NCBI RefSeq assembly: GCF_018835585.1
Contig: NZ_JAHGVE010000006.1
Location: 1 to 64,000 of the forward strand
Direction: 5' to 3'
DNA: 64,000 bases
Source of the DNA: Pelorhabdus rhamnosifermentans
GTDB taxonomy: Bacteria; Bacillota; Negativicutes; UMGS1260
This document shows positions 20,217-27,985 of the stretch, piece by piece. Every line of letters starts with the position of its first letter. Positions within the stretch are counted from its first letter, which is position 1. The notes beneath the pieces were generated by a model. That model had not been told where the DNA came from. It saw only the letters and a list, made by a program, of their open reading frames with translations, and did not search any database. The translations under genes were made by a program, and so were the position numbers.

Positions 20217-20498
20217 CTATTTGCTATTCGATAAATAGGGAACTTCCCCTGGTTTCACAAGACCCAAATCGTCCCTAGCAATCTTTTCGATATAGTCTGG
20301 TGTAGTCAGTTTATTTTTTTCATCAATCAAGCTTTGATGAACCTGTTCCGCTTGTTCCAATTTTAACTGATTTAATTGGTATTCCTGATGAATAGCCCAC
20401 AAGTCACAACTCTGACGAATAAACACATAAGCAAACCCAAACAACAAAACAAGCAATACCAAGCGAAACCCGCTCAATTGTACACCTCTCGAATGCAC
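20217..20498 (-). CDS. divIC: septum formation initiator DivIC/FtsB
   Basis: This small bitopic division protein has one membrane helix (about 11-27), a short coiled coil (35-65, LKLEQAEQVHQSLIDEKNK) and the conserved tail TPDYIEKIARDDLGLVKPGE. It acts with FtsL and DivIB/FtsQ at the septum. The GTG start at 20498 gives 93 residues; a TTG seven codons downstream with a closer GAGGTG is possible. It lies between yabQ and yabR as in other spore formers. Confidence 0.93.
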   Translation of the reverse strand: MHSRGVQLSGFRLVLLVLLFGFAYVFIRQSCDLWAIHQEYQLNQLKLEQAEQVHQSLIDEKNKLTTPDYIEKIARDDLGLVKPGEVPYLSNSK

Positions 20499-20561
20499 GA
20501 ATTAACACCACCAGACACATACTTTTATTATATAGTTCGCCTAAAACAGTTGCAATCCTGC

Positions 20562-21047
20562 TTACTTAAAAAAAAGTTGAAATTTATACCAAACATGTCG
20601 AGCCTTTCTATAAACTCCCCCATAGACAAATTGTGTTTTACGTCGAAAAAAGCGCAAGGGTGCGGTCATTACACGCAAGGTATAAAAAAAAGGCTGTACA
20701 ATAAGAACATGAAAAGTTTGATAGACAGCTTTCATGATCCCGCGAAGTGCCTTGAACCCCACCAGAATACATTGCATGGCCCGACTGCTCAAGAGCCGAT
20801 AATAAAAAAGCGCACCTAATGCTAAACTAATAAAAACATATAATCGCATTTCACCACCATTACTGCAAAGAAGTACCGAAAAAACAATCAGTGCTGCGAG
20901 TAACCAAAAACATAAATCAGCCACCGCAGTGGTTAAAACTCGTAACCTGAGTGTTTTTCTCATGAATCGATAACAATCAAATAGAAAGGATAGGGCAATC
21001 GCAGTAAGAGCCAACCACAGAAAAGTTGCTAACTGGCTTTCTTCCAT
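20562..21047 (-). CDS. yabQ: spore cortex biosynthesis protein YabQ
   Basis: YabQ is a mother-cell membrane protein of the forespore envelope needed for cortex formation in B. subtilis. The 161-residue protein has three to four membrane helices in the first 90 residues, with the family-typical LFDCYRFMRK near 23-32, and a basic C-terminal tail (FFRRKTQFVYGGVYRKARHVWYK in part). It starts after GGCGGTGAAGG, 28 nt from yabP, and is co-transcribed with it from the candidate sigma-E promoter. Confidence 0.9.
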   Translation of the reverse strand: MEESQLATFLWLALTAIALSFLFDCYRFMRKTLRLRVLTTAVADLCFWLLAALIVFSVLLCSNGGEMRLYVFISLALGALFYYRLLSSRAMQCILVGFKALRGIMKAVYQTFHVLIVQPFFYTLRVMTAPLRFFRRKTQFVYGGVYRKARHVWYKFQLFFK

Positions 21048-21074
21048 GCCTTCACCGCCTTTCTTCGCATTGAA

Positions 21075-21356
21075 CTATTTAAGGAGTCTTTCTAACAGCC
21101 CCTTTTTCTGCTTTACTTCGTCATCATAGGTAATGGATTTGACTGTTCCTTCAAAAATAATATTACCCTTATCTAAATTAAGCTGCTTAATATTGAGTCC
21201 AGCACCTTTCACAATTAAAATTCCCTGCTCTGTTTCCATTATGACTTCATGTTCATCAAAGCTGCCCAGATTGACAACGCCATCTACCGTCATTTCTTCT
21301 CTATCAACAAGGCTAAACTGATGACGCCAAGCGGGTGTCTTCTCATCGATGGCCAT
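21075..21356 (-). CDS. yabP: sporulation protein YabP
   Basis: YabP is a small sporulation protein required for cortex formation. The 93-residue sequence is typical of the YabP/YqfC fold: LVDREEMTVDGVVNLGSFDEHEV, then ETEQGILIVKGAGLNIKQLNLD and GNIIFEGTVKSITYDD. It starts after TAGGAGG and lies first in yabP-yabQ-divIC-yabR. A candidate sigma-E promoter lies 35 nt upstream. rqcP, the usual upstream neighbour, is missing here. Confidence 0.93.
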   Translation of the reverse strand: MAIDEKTPAWRHQFSLVDREEMTVDGVVNLGSFDEHEVIMETEQGILIVKGAGLNIKQLNLDKGNIIFEGTVKSITYDDEVKQKKGLLERLLK

Positions 21357-21390
21357 ACTTATCTTTCCTCCTACTATCTGTCCTCAGTTC

Positions 21391-21420
21391 ACTGTATGCC
21401 TGATGAAACACAGTTATTAC
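21391..21420 (-). promoter_or_regulatory. candidate sigma-E promoter of yabP
   Basis: On the minus strand GTAATAAC (21413-21420), a 14 nt spacer and CATACAGT (21391-21398) fit the B. subtilis sigma-E consensus GKMATATT-N14-CATAYAMT with three mismatches. yabP is sigma-E dependent in B. subtilis. Confidence 0.65.
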
Positions 21421-21421
21421 G

Positions 21422-21463
21422 CAAAAAAAGAATCAGGCTGCATTTCAGCCTGATTCTTTTTTC
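21422..21463. terminator. terminator of the SpoIID lipoprotein gene
   Basis: A 12 bp stem (AGAATCAGGCTG/CAGCCTGATTCT) has A/T tracts on both sides. On the minus strand it ends the gene at 21478, just before the yabP promoter. Confidence 0.88.
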
Positions 21464-21477
21464 TGCTGCACTGATTA

Positions 21478-22452
21478 CTATTGATAACGCTGCTCAATTG
21501 TTACGTCTTTAAAATACTGCGCAATAATCTCATTGGCTGTTTTACCTGACTTGGCTAGTGAATAAGCCCCCCATTGGGACATTCCTACACCATGACCATA
21601 GCCCTTTCCAGTAAAGCTAACCTCATCACCGACAATTTCCACCTTATCTAACAGCATCGATTTAATAAGAGTACCTCCCACAGTCACGCGGAGTTCAGGT
21701 CCACTGACTGGAATACTTTTATTCACCGTAAACTGAGTCACACGTCCCGAAGGCCCCTTTTGGGTCACTTCTATACTATCTAACGACGAAGCAGTTTGGC
21801 CCAATTTCGCCATAGCAGCCAAAATATCTTGCTTTTTTACCTTGGCTGTCCAGCTTTTAATATCCGCAGGCGCTAAATCGTCAGGTGACGGAACAGCCAT
21901 AATATAAGGTGGCTCTGCATCTTTATAATCAAGTCCCTCTTTGGCTGTTGCCGTCATCCCTCCTGCACTGGCATGAAACCAGGCGTGAATCGGCTGGCCC
22001 TGATAAGTAATAATTTTCCCCCGCGTCATGGCAACAGCCTGCTTGACATTGTCTGTAATATCTTTAGCACTATAAGCCTGAAATTCTTTGATATCCGTAG
22101 AAGCCTGTGTATGCCTTTCCGGTACACCGCCTTTTGTTTCAATGGCCTCAATCGTAAAAGTCCTGGCCAAAATAGCTTGCGCCGCCAAGGCTTCTACCGG
22201 CCAATCTGATTTCATTTCGCCTGCAACAACTCCGGCAATATAATCCTCCATCATCATGGACTGCGTTGTACCTGTCTCATGCATATAGACAGAAATTTGG
22301 GGTTCAGCTTGCAAAGACACTGACGGATTAGGCGGTGTAACATCCGGCTTTTTCTGCGGAGAAAATAAATTACAGCCACTTACAGCGACGGCCATAAAAA
22401 TTCCCGTCAACAGCAATCCCACTGCATGAATGGTCGAACTTTTTTTATACAT
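21478..22452 (-). CDS. SpoIID/LytB-domain lipoprotein
   Basis: SpoIID-type enzymes are peptidoglycan lytic transglycosylases that cleave denuded glycans during engulfment. The start at 22452 follows AGGAGG and gives 324 residues. The N-terminus is a lipoprotein signal with the lipobox VSGC (Cys at about 27). The catalytic region is GVVAGEMKSDWPVEALAAQA (the Glu is the presumed catalytic acid), with HASAGGMTA in the middle and FTGKGYGHGVGMSQWGA near the C-terminus. A second SpoIID-domain protein lies at 51652. Either could be the true sporulation SpoIID, so I give no symbol. Confidence 0.9.
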   Translation of the reverse strand: MYKKSSTIHAVGLLLTGIFMAVAVSGCNLFSPQKKPDVTPPNPSVSLQAEPQISVYMHETGTTQSMMMEDYIAGVVAGEMKSDWPVEALAAQAILARTFTIEAIETKGGVPERHTQASTDIKEFQAYSAKDITDNVKQAVAMTRGKIITYQGQPIHAWFHASAGGMTATAKEGLDYKDAEPPYIMAVPSPDDLAPADIKSWTAKVKKQDILAAMAKLGQTASSLDSIEVTQKGPSGRVTQFTVNKSIPVSGPELRVTVGGTLIKSMLLDKVEIVGDEVSFTGKGYGHGVGMSQWGAYSLAKSGKTANEIIAQYFKDVTIEQRYQ

Positions 22453-22577
22453 GGCATGACCTCCTCTTTTCCTGTAGTATGGCAAAGAAAAAAGCCTTCC
22501 ATACAAAAAAAGTCGATCAAAGTCAAACTTTAAAATATATTCATAGTAAATTTTCCCCATTTCAACTTAACATACAA

Positions 22578-24884
22578 TCACTCAGACTTAAACTTGTCAA
22601 TAAGTTCATCAAGCTTGGATGCCAGATTACGAAGTTTTTCTACGGAATGAAGAATATCCTGCGAAGCCGCCAACTCTTCTTCACTAATTGCTGCAATCTC
22701 ATGAACACTCGTACGATGTTCAATTGTCAACTGATGAATCCCCTGCACGGCCTCAAGAGCCTCGCCACAGAGTGATACTTGTCTATCTGTTTGGCCTGTA
22801 ATGGCTGTAGCATTGCTTTCAACCTTCTCAATGGCTACCACAATCTGCTCAAAGACCCTATCAAGAGATTTAGCCACACCCACACCTGTTTCAACCTTAT
22901 TAAGGCTTTGTTCCATTGTTGTGATAACTTCTTGCGTCTGGCTCTGATTTTTTTTGATAATTACTGCAATATCGTTCGCCGACTCCATCGACTTGTCAGC
23001 TAATTTCCGGACTTCCTCAGCCACAACAGCAAAACCTCGCCCTGCCTGTCCCGCTCGCGCCGCTTCAATAGCAGCATTTAAGGCCAAAAGGTTCGTCTGT
23101 TTGGCAATATCCGTAATAAGAGTCGTAACATTACTGATTTCTTTCGTATTCTGCCCAAGCACTGCTAACGTTTGCGCCGCCTGGTCCACTAATCTTTGCA
23201 AAGATTGCATTGTATCCACCGTCTCATTAACGACCTCCCGGCCCTTTAATGCAACAGCAGAGCACTCCCCTGTCTTTGCTGCCGCATCACAGATACTTTC
23301 TGCCACATTACCTGTTATATCAACAAGATGATGAATGAGCTCTTCTGTTATCGCCGTTTTTTGTCCCTGCTGATTCATAGTCTCAGCAATATTTTGAATA
23401 GACTGACTTACCTCTTCACTGGCCTTGCTTGATTGTTGGGCAGCGCAGGCCACTTGATTGGATGACTCTACAACAAGACCGGTTGAATTCTTCACAGCCT
23501 GCACAATATGGCGCAAGCTTTCTGTCATAGTACCAAAAGCCTGGGTAACTCGTCCAAACTCATCTGTACTCGTACTTGTTAAAATATGTGTCAAATCACC
23601 TCTGGCAACAAAATTTACGCCACCAACGAGTTGCTGCAAGGGCGCAAAAACTTTTCGTATTGCCAAAACACCGATCACCACAAAAATAATAATAAGAACA
23701 AGGGTAACTTTCATACTTTTCTCAATCGTATCATAAGCACTCTGCAAAGCCACCTGCTTCGGAAAAAGCGACACAGCAATCCAATCTGTATTGGCAATGG
23801 GACGATAAGAAACAAGGTATTCCTGTCCCCGAAAAACCCCGAATGTATCGCCTGACTGTTTTTCTACCGCTTCCTTATAATACGATTCTGACAAAACCTT
23901 ACGTTCCTCCACAGCAGAAGAATCAGCTTGATAAAAAAGGGGTACACAATTTTTATCAATAATGGTCAGCATATAGCCGGGATTTTGTGACAAAACATTT
24001 TCCATCATCGTCTGGAGGGTAGCAAGTGAGATATTACCAGCTAAAATTCCATCCTTTCCTTGAAGCGGAACAGCTCCGACTACAGTCAGCTGCCCGTTAA
24101 TCTTCGCAGGGTCCGAAAAAAACGTTGTCCCTGCCATAGCCTGCTTAAAATAATCGGTTCCACTAATATTACTCAAAGGAAGGGCATCCGTACGAGCCAA
24201 TTCTTGTCCGTCACTCTTAACCACAGTCAGGGCATCTGTTGTCCCATAATAAGGTTTAACAGACAGTAAAAATTCTTTTACTGTGTCGCTCTGCATACTT
24301 CGCATTTGCCCCATGGCACTTGTGGCTAACAAAAAATTTTTCTTCGCCAGAATAAAATTCCCTGTATCACTTGCGACACGCTCAACAACCTTTCTATTCT
24401 TCTCTGCCGCTATTTGAGTAAGACTGGCAAGCGTCTCGTTAGTAAAATACCAGCCAATAAGACACAAAGGAATGGTGCAGGTTAAAATCGTAAAAATTAC
24501 CGACCTTGTGGCAATAGAAGTCAATTGATAGCGAAAACTCGTGCTTGCCAAGTAGTGCTTAATAAAGCGAGGGTTTGTCCATCTTTTCAAAACATGAAGA
24601 CTATCTTTCTTACGCGCAATATGAAGTACCCGACCACGCGCCCCTTGAGAGCGAACAGTAACACCAAAATCCTGTTTTGGCATAAGCTGTCTGAGACGAC
24701 GGCCAAGAGTAAACAATTGCAAAATATTTTTTCTATTCACTATCCTATTATGATCTTCGAGATTCTTACAGGATAAAGATTTCTTTCGATTGCGTTTTAG
24801 ACGAAAACCCAGCAATCCATTAACAAGAAAGCTCACAAACATTTCTTTGACTTGTCGAATAAAGCCCCGAATTCGTTTGAACAT
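22578..24884 (-). CDS. methyl-accepting chemotaxis protein with long basic N-terminus
   Basis: This chemoreceptor has 768 residues. The first membrane helix is at about 129-147 and a second near 400. Between them lies a dCache-like ligand domain. HAMP and a signalling domain follow, with the hairpin-tip sequence [20 protein letters not shown] and the adjacent [10 protein letters not shown]. Unusually, about 125 mostly basic residues precede the first membrane helix, with many Arg and Lys and no recognisable domain. The start follows GGGGG. It is a single-gene unit between the pst operon and the SpoIID lipoprotein gene. The ligand is unknown. Confidence 0.93.
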   Translation of the reverse strand: MFKRIRGFIRQVKEMFVSFLVNGLLGFRLKRNRKKSLSCKNLEDHNRIVNRKNILQLFTLGRRLRQLMPKQDFGVTVRSQGARGRVLHIARKKDSLHVLKRWTNPRFIKHYLASTSFRYQLTSIATRSVIFTILTCTIPLCLIGWYFTNETLASLTQIAAEKNRKVVERVASDTGNFILAKKNFLLATSAMGQMRSMQSDTVKEFLLSVKPYYGTTDALTVVKSDGQELARTDALPLSNISGTDYFKQAMAGTTFFSDPAKINGQLTVVGAVPLQGKDGILAGNISLATLQTMMENVLSQNPGYMLTIIDKNCVPLFYQADSSAVEERKVLSESYYKEAVEKQSGDTFGVFRGQEYLVSYRPIANTDWIAVSLFPKQVALQSAYDTIEKSMKVTLVLIIIFVVIGVLAIRKVFAPLQQLVGGVNFVARGDLTHILTSTSTDEFGRVTQAFGTMTESLRHIVQAVKNSTGLVVESSNQVACAAQQSSKASEEVSQSIQNIAETMNQQGQKTAITEELIHHLVDITGNVAESICDAAAKTGECSAVALKGREVVNETVDTMQSLQRLVDQAAQTLAVLGQNTKEISNVTTLITDIAKQTNLLALNAAIEAARAGQAGRGFAVVAEEVRKLADKSMESANDIAVIIKKNQSQTQEVITTMEQSLNKVETGVGVAKSLDRVFEQIVVAIEKVESNATAITGQTDRQVSLCGEALEAVQGIHQLTIEHRTSVHEIAAISEEELAASQDILHSVEKLRNLASKLDELIDKFKSE

Positions 24885-25007
24885 GTAGTGTACCCCCTAG
24901 TATTATCCTATACTAACATACTAACATCATAAATATAGACGCTCTATATGCTGTAGCAAGTCTTAATATCTGCGTAACAAAATATTAAAAATTGCAATCA
25001 AAATAAA

Positions 25008-25051
25008 CAAAAAAAGGAAGAGAAAAGTTTTGATCAAACTTTTCTCTTCCT
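25008..25051 (-). terminator. intrinsic terminator of pstC-pstA
   Basis: A 16 bp stem (AGGAAGAGAAAAGTTT and its complement) is followed on the minus strand by TTTTTTTGTTT. Confidence 0.9.
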
Positions 25052-25064
25052 CCTGCCCAGCTTC

Positions 25065-25925
25065 TTAATGTTTAGCAGTTGCCATGCGCCGTCGCATGAT
25101 TCTGCCTGGAATAGCAAAGAACAAATTGAAAATGAGAATCGTAATTATCAGCAATGCTCCAATGCCATTGGCAATATCTATACGATCCGGAACCAATCCA
25201 ACAGCCATAACATACCACATGTGTACAGCTAAGGTTTCACCTGCTGCCATGGGATCCATGTCACCCAACGTTCTTGACACCGTCGTACCTGCCGTAAAGA
25301 TAAGAATCGCTGTTTCACCTAATGCCCGCCCAGCCGTTAAGGTAAGACCCGTAATAATACCTGGCAAAGCATTGGGCAAAACCACATTCCAAATGGTCTG
25401 CAACTTTGTAGCACCTAAAGCCAAACTAGCTTCCTTGTATTGACCTGGCACAGTACGAATGCTTTCCTCCGTAACCCTGACAAGGACAGGCAAGTTTAAC
25501 AAGGAAAGCGTTAAAGCTCCACCAATAATACTAAATCCCATTTTAAATATATTGACAAAGATAATCATGCCAAACAAACCAAGAACAATAGAAGGAACGG
25601 TGGCTAAACTTTCCGTACTCAGTCGAATCATATCAGTAATCTTATTTTGATTAGCATACTCAGCAAGATAGATTCCCGCCCCAAGTGCTACAGGAACAGA
25701 AAATGCCAGGGACAAGAAAAGGATATAAAAAGAATTGAAAAACTGCGGTCCCACACCACCGCCCACCCGCATATCACTGGGCTGCCCCGTAATAAAGCTC
25801 CATGACAATACAGGCAATCCTTTGACAAGCATGTAAAGTAAAAATACAACAAGAATAGCTAAAATAATTATACCTGCTATCCACATCAGAGCAGTTGCTA
25901 GTTTATCGAACATTTTAGCTGACAT
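25065..25925 (-). CDS. pstA: phosphate ABC transporter permease PstA
   Basis: PstA is one of two inner-membrane permeases of the high-affinity phosphate importer. The 286-residue protein has six predicted membrane helices and the permease coupling loop EASLALGATKLQTIWNVVLPNALPG (split here: EASLALGATK then LPNALPGIITG). It starts directly after the pstC stop (TAAATG) and is co-transcribed with pstC. A strong terminator follows, so pstB and phoU are expressed from a separate unit at 31855-33314. Confidence 0.96.
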   Translation of the reverse strand: MSAKMFDKLATALMWIAGIIILAILVVFLLYMLVKGLPVLSWSFITGQPSDMRVGGGVGPQFFNSFYILFLSLAFSVPVALGAGIYLAEYANQNKITDMIRLSTESLATVPSIVLGLFGMIIFVNIFKMGFSIIGGALTLSLLNLPVLVRVTEESIRTVPGQYKEASLALGATKLQTIWNVVLPNALPGIITGLTLTAGRALGETAILIFTAGTTVSRTLGDMDPMAAGETLAVHMWYVMAVGLVPDRIDIANGIGALLIITILIFNLFFAIPGRIMRRRMATAKH

Positions 25926-26834
25926 TTAGGCTATCCTCCCCTTAGTAATCCGACGAATAATTAAAATCATCGCGAGTGATAGAAGCAGTAGTACCAAAGC
26001 CATCAGAAAGAGCGAATTACCCCAGGCAGATCCAAAAGGAGTGTTGCCCATTTCAACAACAATTTCACTAGGTAAAGTCGAAGTCGGCATAAAAAGCGAT
26101 TTAGCAATTTGCGGTGTATTACCAATAACCATTTGAACAGCCATGGTCTCTCCCACCGCCCTGGCCATAGCTAAGATAATAGCCGTAGAAATGCCGGGCA
26201 AAGCCGCAGGAAGCAGAACACGCCAAATCGTTTGCCAGCGCGTTGCCCCCAGCGCAAGTGAAGCTTCTTCTAACGAAGCCGAAACGGATCGGATAGCATC
26301 CTCGGAAATACTAATAATAGTTGGCAAAATCATGATAGCCAAAATAATTGCTGCTGCAAGCAAACCAAATCCCGTACTGGCATGAAAATGAACACGAATC
26401 AACGGAACAAGAATGGTCATCCCTACAAACCCGTAAACAACAGAAGGAATAGCCACATAAAGATCTGTTGCCGGCCGCATAATTTCTCTTAGCCAGCCAG
26501 GTGCTATTTTGGCCATAAAGATGGCACCAGCTAATCCCAGCGGAGCGCCAAATAAAATTGCCAAAAGAGTAACAAAAATTGAACCCGAAATAAAACTAAA
26601 GGCCCCATATTTTGCATCAGAGGGACTCCACTTAGCACTCGTAAAAAATTCCGTTAAACTAACATCTTTAAACGTCAATAATCCTTGTTGCCCAACAAAG
26701 ATAATAATGGATAAAATAATGACTGTCATTAAACAAGCACAGGCAATAAATAAATATCGAATATAGCGATCTGACATCAATTTAAATTGATGAGCCCTAT
26801 CTACTGGTTCAATAAGATTTTTAGTCAATTCCAT
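25926..26834 (-). CDS. pstC: phosphate ABC transporter permease PstC
   Basis: PstC is the partner permease of PstA. The 302-residue protein has about six membrane helices and the coupling motif EEASLALGATRWQ with VLLPAALPGIS. It starts after AGGGGAT. It has its own Pho-box promoter (26887-26941), placed immediately after the pstS terminator, so pstCA can be induced independently of read-through from pstS. Confidence 0.96.
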   Translation of the reverse strand: MELTKNLIEPVDRAHQFKLMSDRYIRYLFIACACLMTVIILSIIIFVGQQGLLTFKDVSLTEFFTSAKWSPSDAKYGAFSFISGSIFVTLLAILFGAPLGLAGAIFMAKIAPGWLREIMRPATDLYVAIPSVVYGFVGMTILVPLIRVHFHASTGFGLLAAAIILAIMILPTIISISEDAIRSVSASLEEASLALGATRWQTIWRVLLPAALPGISTAIILAMARAVGETMAVQMVIGNTPQIAKSLFMPTSTLPSEIVVEMGNTPFGSAWGNSLFLMALVLLLLSLAMILIIRRITKGRIA

Positions 26835-26886
26835 CGTTATCCCATCCCCTACTTCTCAGCGTACATCCCTTACCTTATGATTACTT

Positions 26887-26941
26887 ATTATAGAGTATGA
26901 ACAGCGAAAGGATTGTTAACGCCGTGTTAAATTGATGTTAA
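26887..26941 (-). promoter_or_regulatory. Pho-box promoter of pstC-pstA
   Basis: Three TTAAC elements on the minus strand (26937-26941, 26926-26930, 26915-26919) repeat exactly every 11 bp, followed 22 nt later by a perfect -10 TATAAT (26887-26892). This is the architecture of PhoP/PhoB-activated promoters, in which the repeats replace the -35. Confidence 0.85.
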
Positions 26942-26957
26942 TTTTCTCAGTATATGC

Positions 26958-26998
26958 AAAAAAAACACTAGAACTTAACTTTCTGTCAAGTTCTAGTG
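26958..26998 (-). terminator. intrinsic terminator between pstS and pstC
   Basis: CACTAGAACTT (with complement at 26966-26976) closes a stem that is followed on the minus strand by TTTTTTTTGC. It would let pstS be made in excess of the permeases. Confidence 0.88.
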
Positions 26999-27024
26999 GG
27001 CCCATCAGTCACGAAGGCTATGCA

Positions 27025-27891
27025 CTATTTTTTCATTTTCGTCATAGGGATAAAGCCATTTTTCTCAACAGCACTATTCTGGAATTCAGGACTCATGACA
27101 TAGTCAAGAAAAGCTTTCACTGCCCCTGTTGCTTCGCCTTTCGTAAACATGTGTTCATAAGCGAATACAGGATATTGTCCGGATGTTACCGCATCTGCCG
27201 TAAATTTCACACCATTAAAAGCAAGTGCTTTTACAGTGTTATCAACGTATGCGGCATCAACATAGCCAATTGAACCAGGTGTGCTGGCAATAGCACTGCG
27301 AACTGCGCCGTTGGAATCTTGGATAACAGCATTATCCGTAAATTCAACACCTTTCAGTACCACATTCGCGATAGTAGCACGTGATCCGGAAGATTTTGCC
27401 CGATGAATTAAGGTAATTTTTTCATCTTTTCCGCCAACATCTTTCCAGTTAGTGATTTTACCAGTCATAATGTCCACATATTGTTGTTGAGTCAAATTGT
27501 CAACGCTTACATCCTGATTAGTAACAAACACAAACGGGGCCACACAAACTTGATGGTCAACAAGACCTTTATCGTTATATTCACTAGGAGCTGGAACATC
27601 AGAGTTACCAATATTTACAGAACCAGCTGCAACTTGATTTAAGCCTGTAAAAGAACCACCACCTGCAATGTTAACTGTTACTTTGCTATACTTCTTTTGA
27701 AACTCTTCCTGGGCCGGTTTCAGTAACGGCAGCAAAGCAGTTGATCCCGAAGCCGTTACTGTGCCTTGAATATCATTTGCAGCCTGGGCCTGAGGTTGTT
27801 CTTTCGTTCCACCACAGCCAGCAATCAGACTGACACCAAGCATCAAAGAAATAGCCGCAACAAGAACTTTCGATTTTCCTAAAAATTTCAT
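27025..27891 (-). CDS. pstS: phosphate-binding lipoprotein PstS
   Basis: PstS captures phosphate outside the membrane for the Pst importer. The start at 27891 follows GGGAGG, giving 288 residues with a lipoprotein signal and the lipobox IAGC (Cys about 26). Phosphate-contact motifs are visible: TASGSTALLPLL, GGGSFTGLNQVAAGS, NIGNSDVPAP and HRAKSSGSRATIANVVL. It is a single-gene unit with a Pho-box promoter and a terminator. An in-frame upstream start at 27969 would remove the signal peptide from the N-terminus and is unlikely. Confidence 0.97.
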   Translation of the reverse strand: MKFLGKSKVLVAAISLMLGVSLIAGCGGTKEQPQAQAANDIQGTVTASGSTALLPLLKPAQEEFQKKYSKVTVNIAGGGSFTGLNQVAAGSVNIGNSDVPAPSEYNDKGLVDHQVCVAPFVFVTNQDVSVDNLTQQQYVDIMTGKITNWKDVGGKDEKITLIHRAKSSGSRATIANVVLKGVEFTDNAVIQDSNGAVRSAIASTPGSIGYVDAAYVDNTVKALAFNGVKFTADAVTSGQYPVFAYEHMFTKGEATGAVKAFLDYVMSPEFQNSAVEKNGFIPMTKMKK

Positions 27892-27931
27892 TATTTGTTT
27901 CCTCCCTTTTATTTGAAACTCACACAATGTA

Positions 27932-27985
27932 ATTGTAGAATAAGTTGACATGATCTGTGTTAAGGACATGTTAAGAAAAGGTTAA
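27932..27985 (-). promoter_or_regulatory. Pho-box promoter of pstS
   Basis: TTAAC elements at 27981-27985, 27970-27974 and 27959-27963 on the minus strand repeat every 11 bp. A -10 TACAAT (27932-27937) follows 21 nt after the last. The distal repeat overlaps the last codons of the EAL-CBS-GGDEF gene. Confidence 0.88.

Noticed and set aside
23458-23736. Several plus-strand frames of 60-125 codons over the chemoreceptor, pst, spoVB and mfd genes
   Set aside because: All mirror strongly coding minus-strand frames and lack ribosome binding sites.
24905-24930. Short tandem repeat TACTAACA upstream of the chemoreceptor gene
   Set aside because: Only two copies, close to the ribosome binding site, in AT-rich DNA; no motility sigma factor consensus accompanies it.
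26932-27273. Plus-strand open frame of 113 codons
   Set aside because: It begins with TTG inside the pstC Pho box, runs through the pstS terminator and lies antisense to pstS. It has no ribosome binding site.
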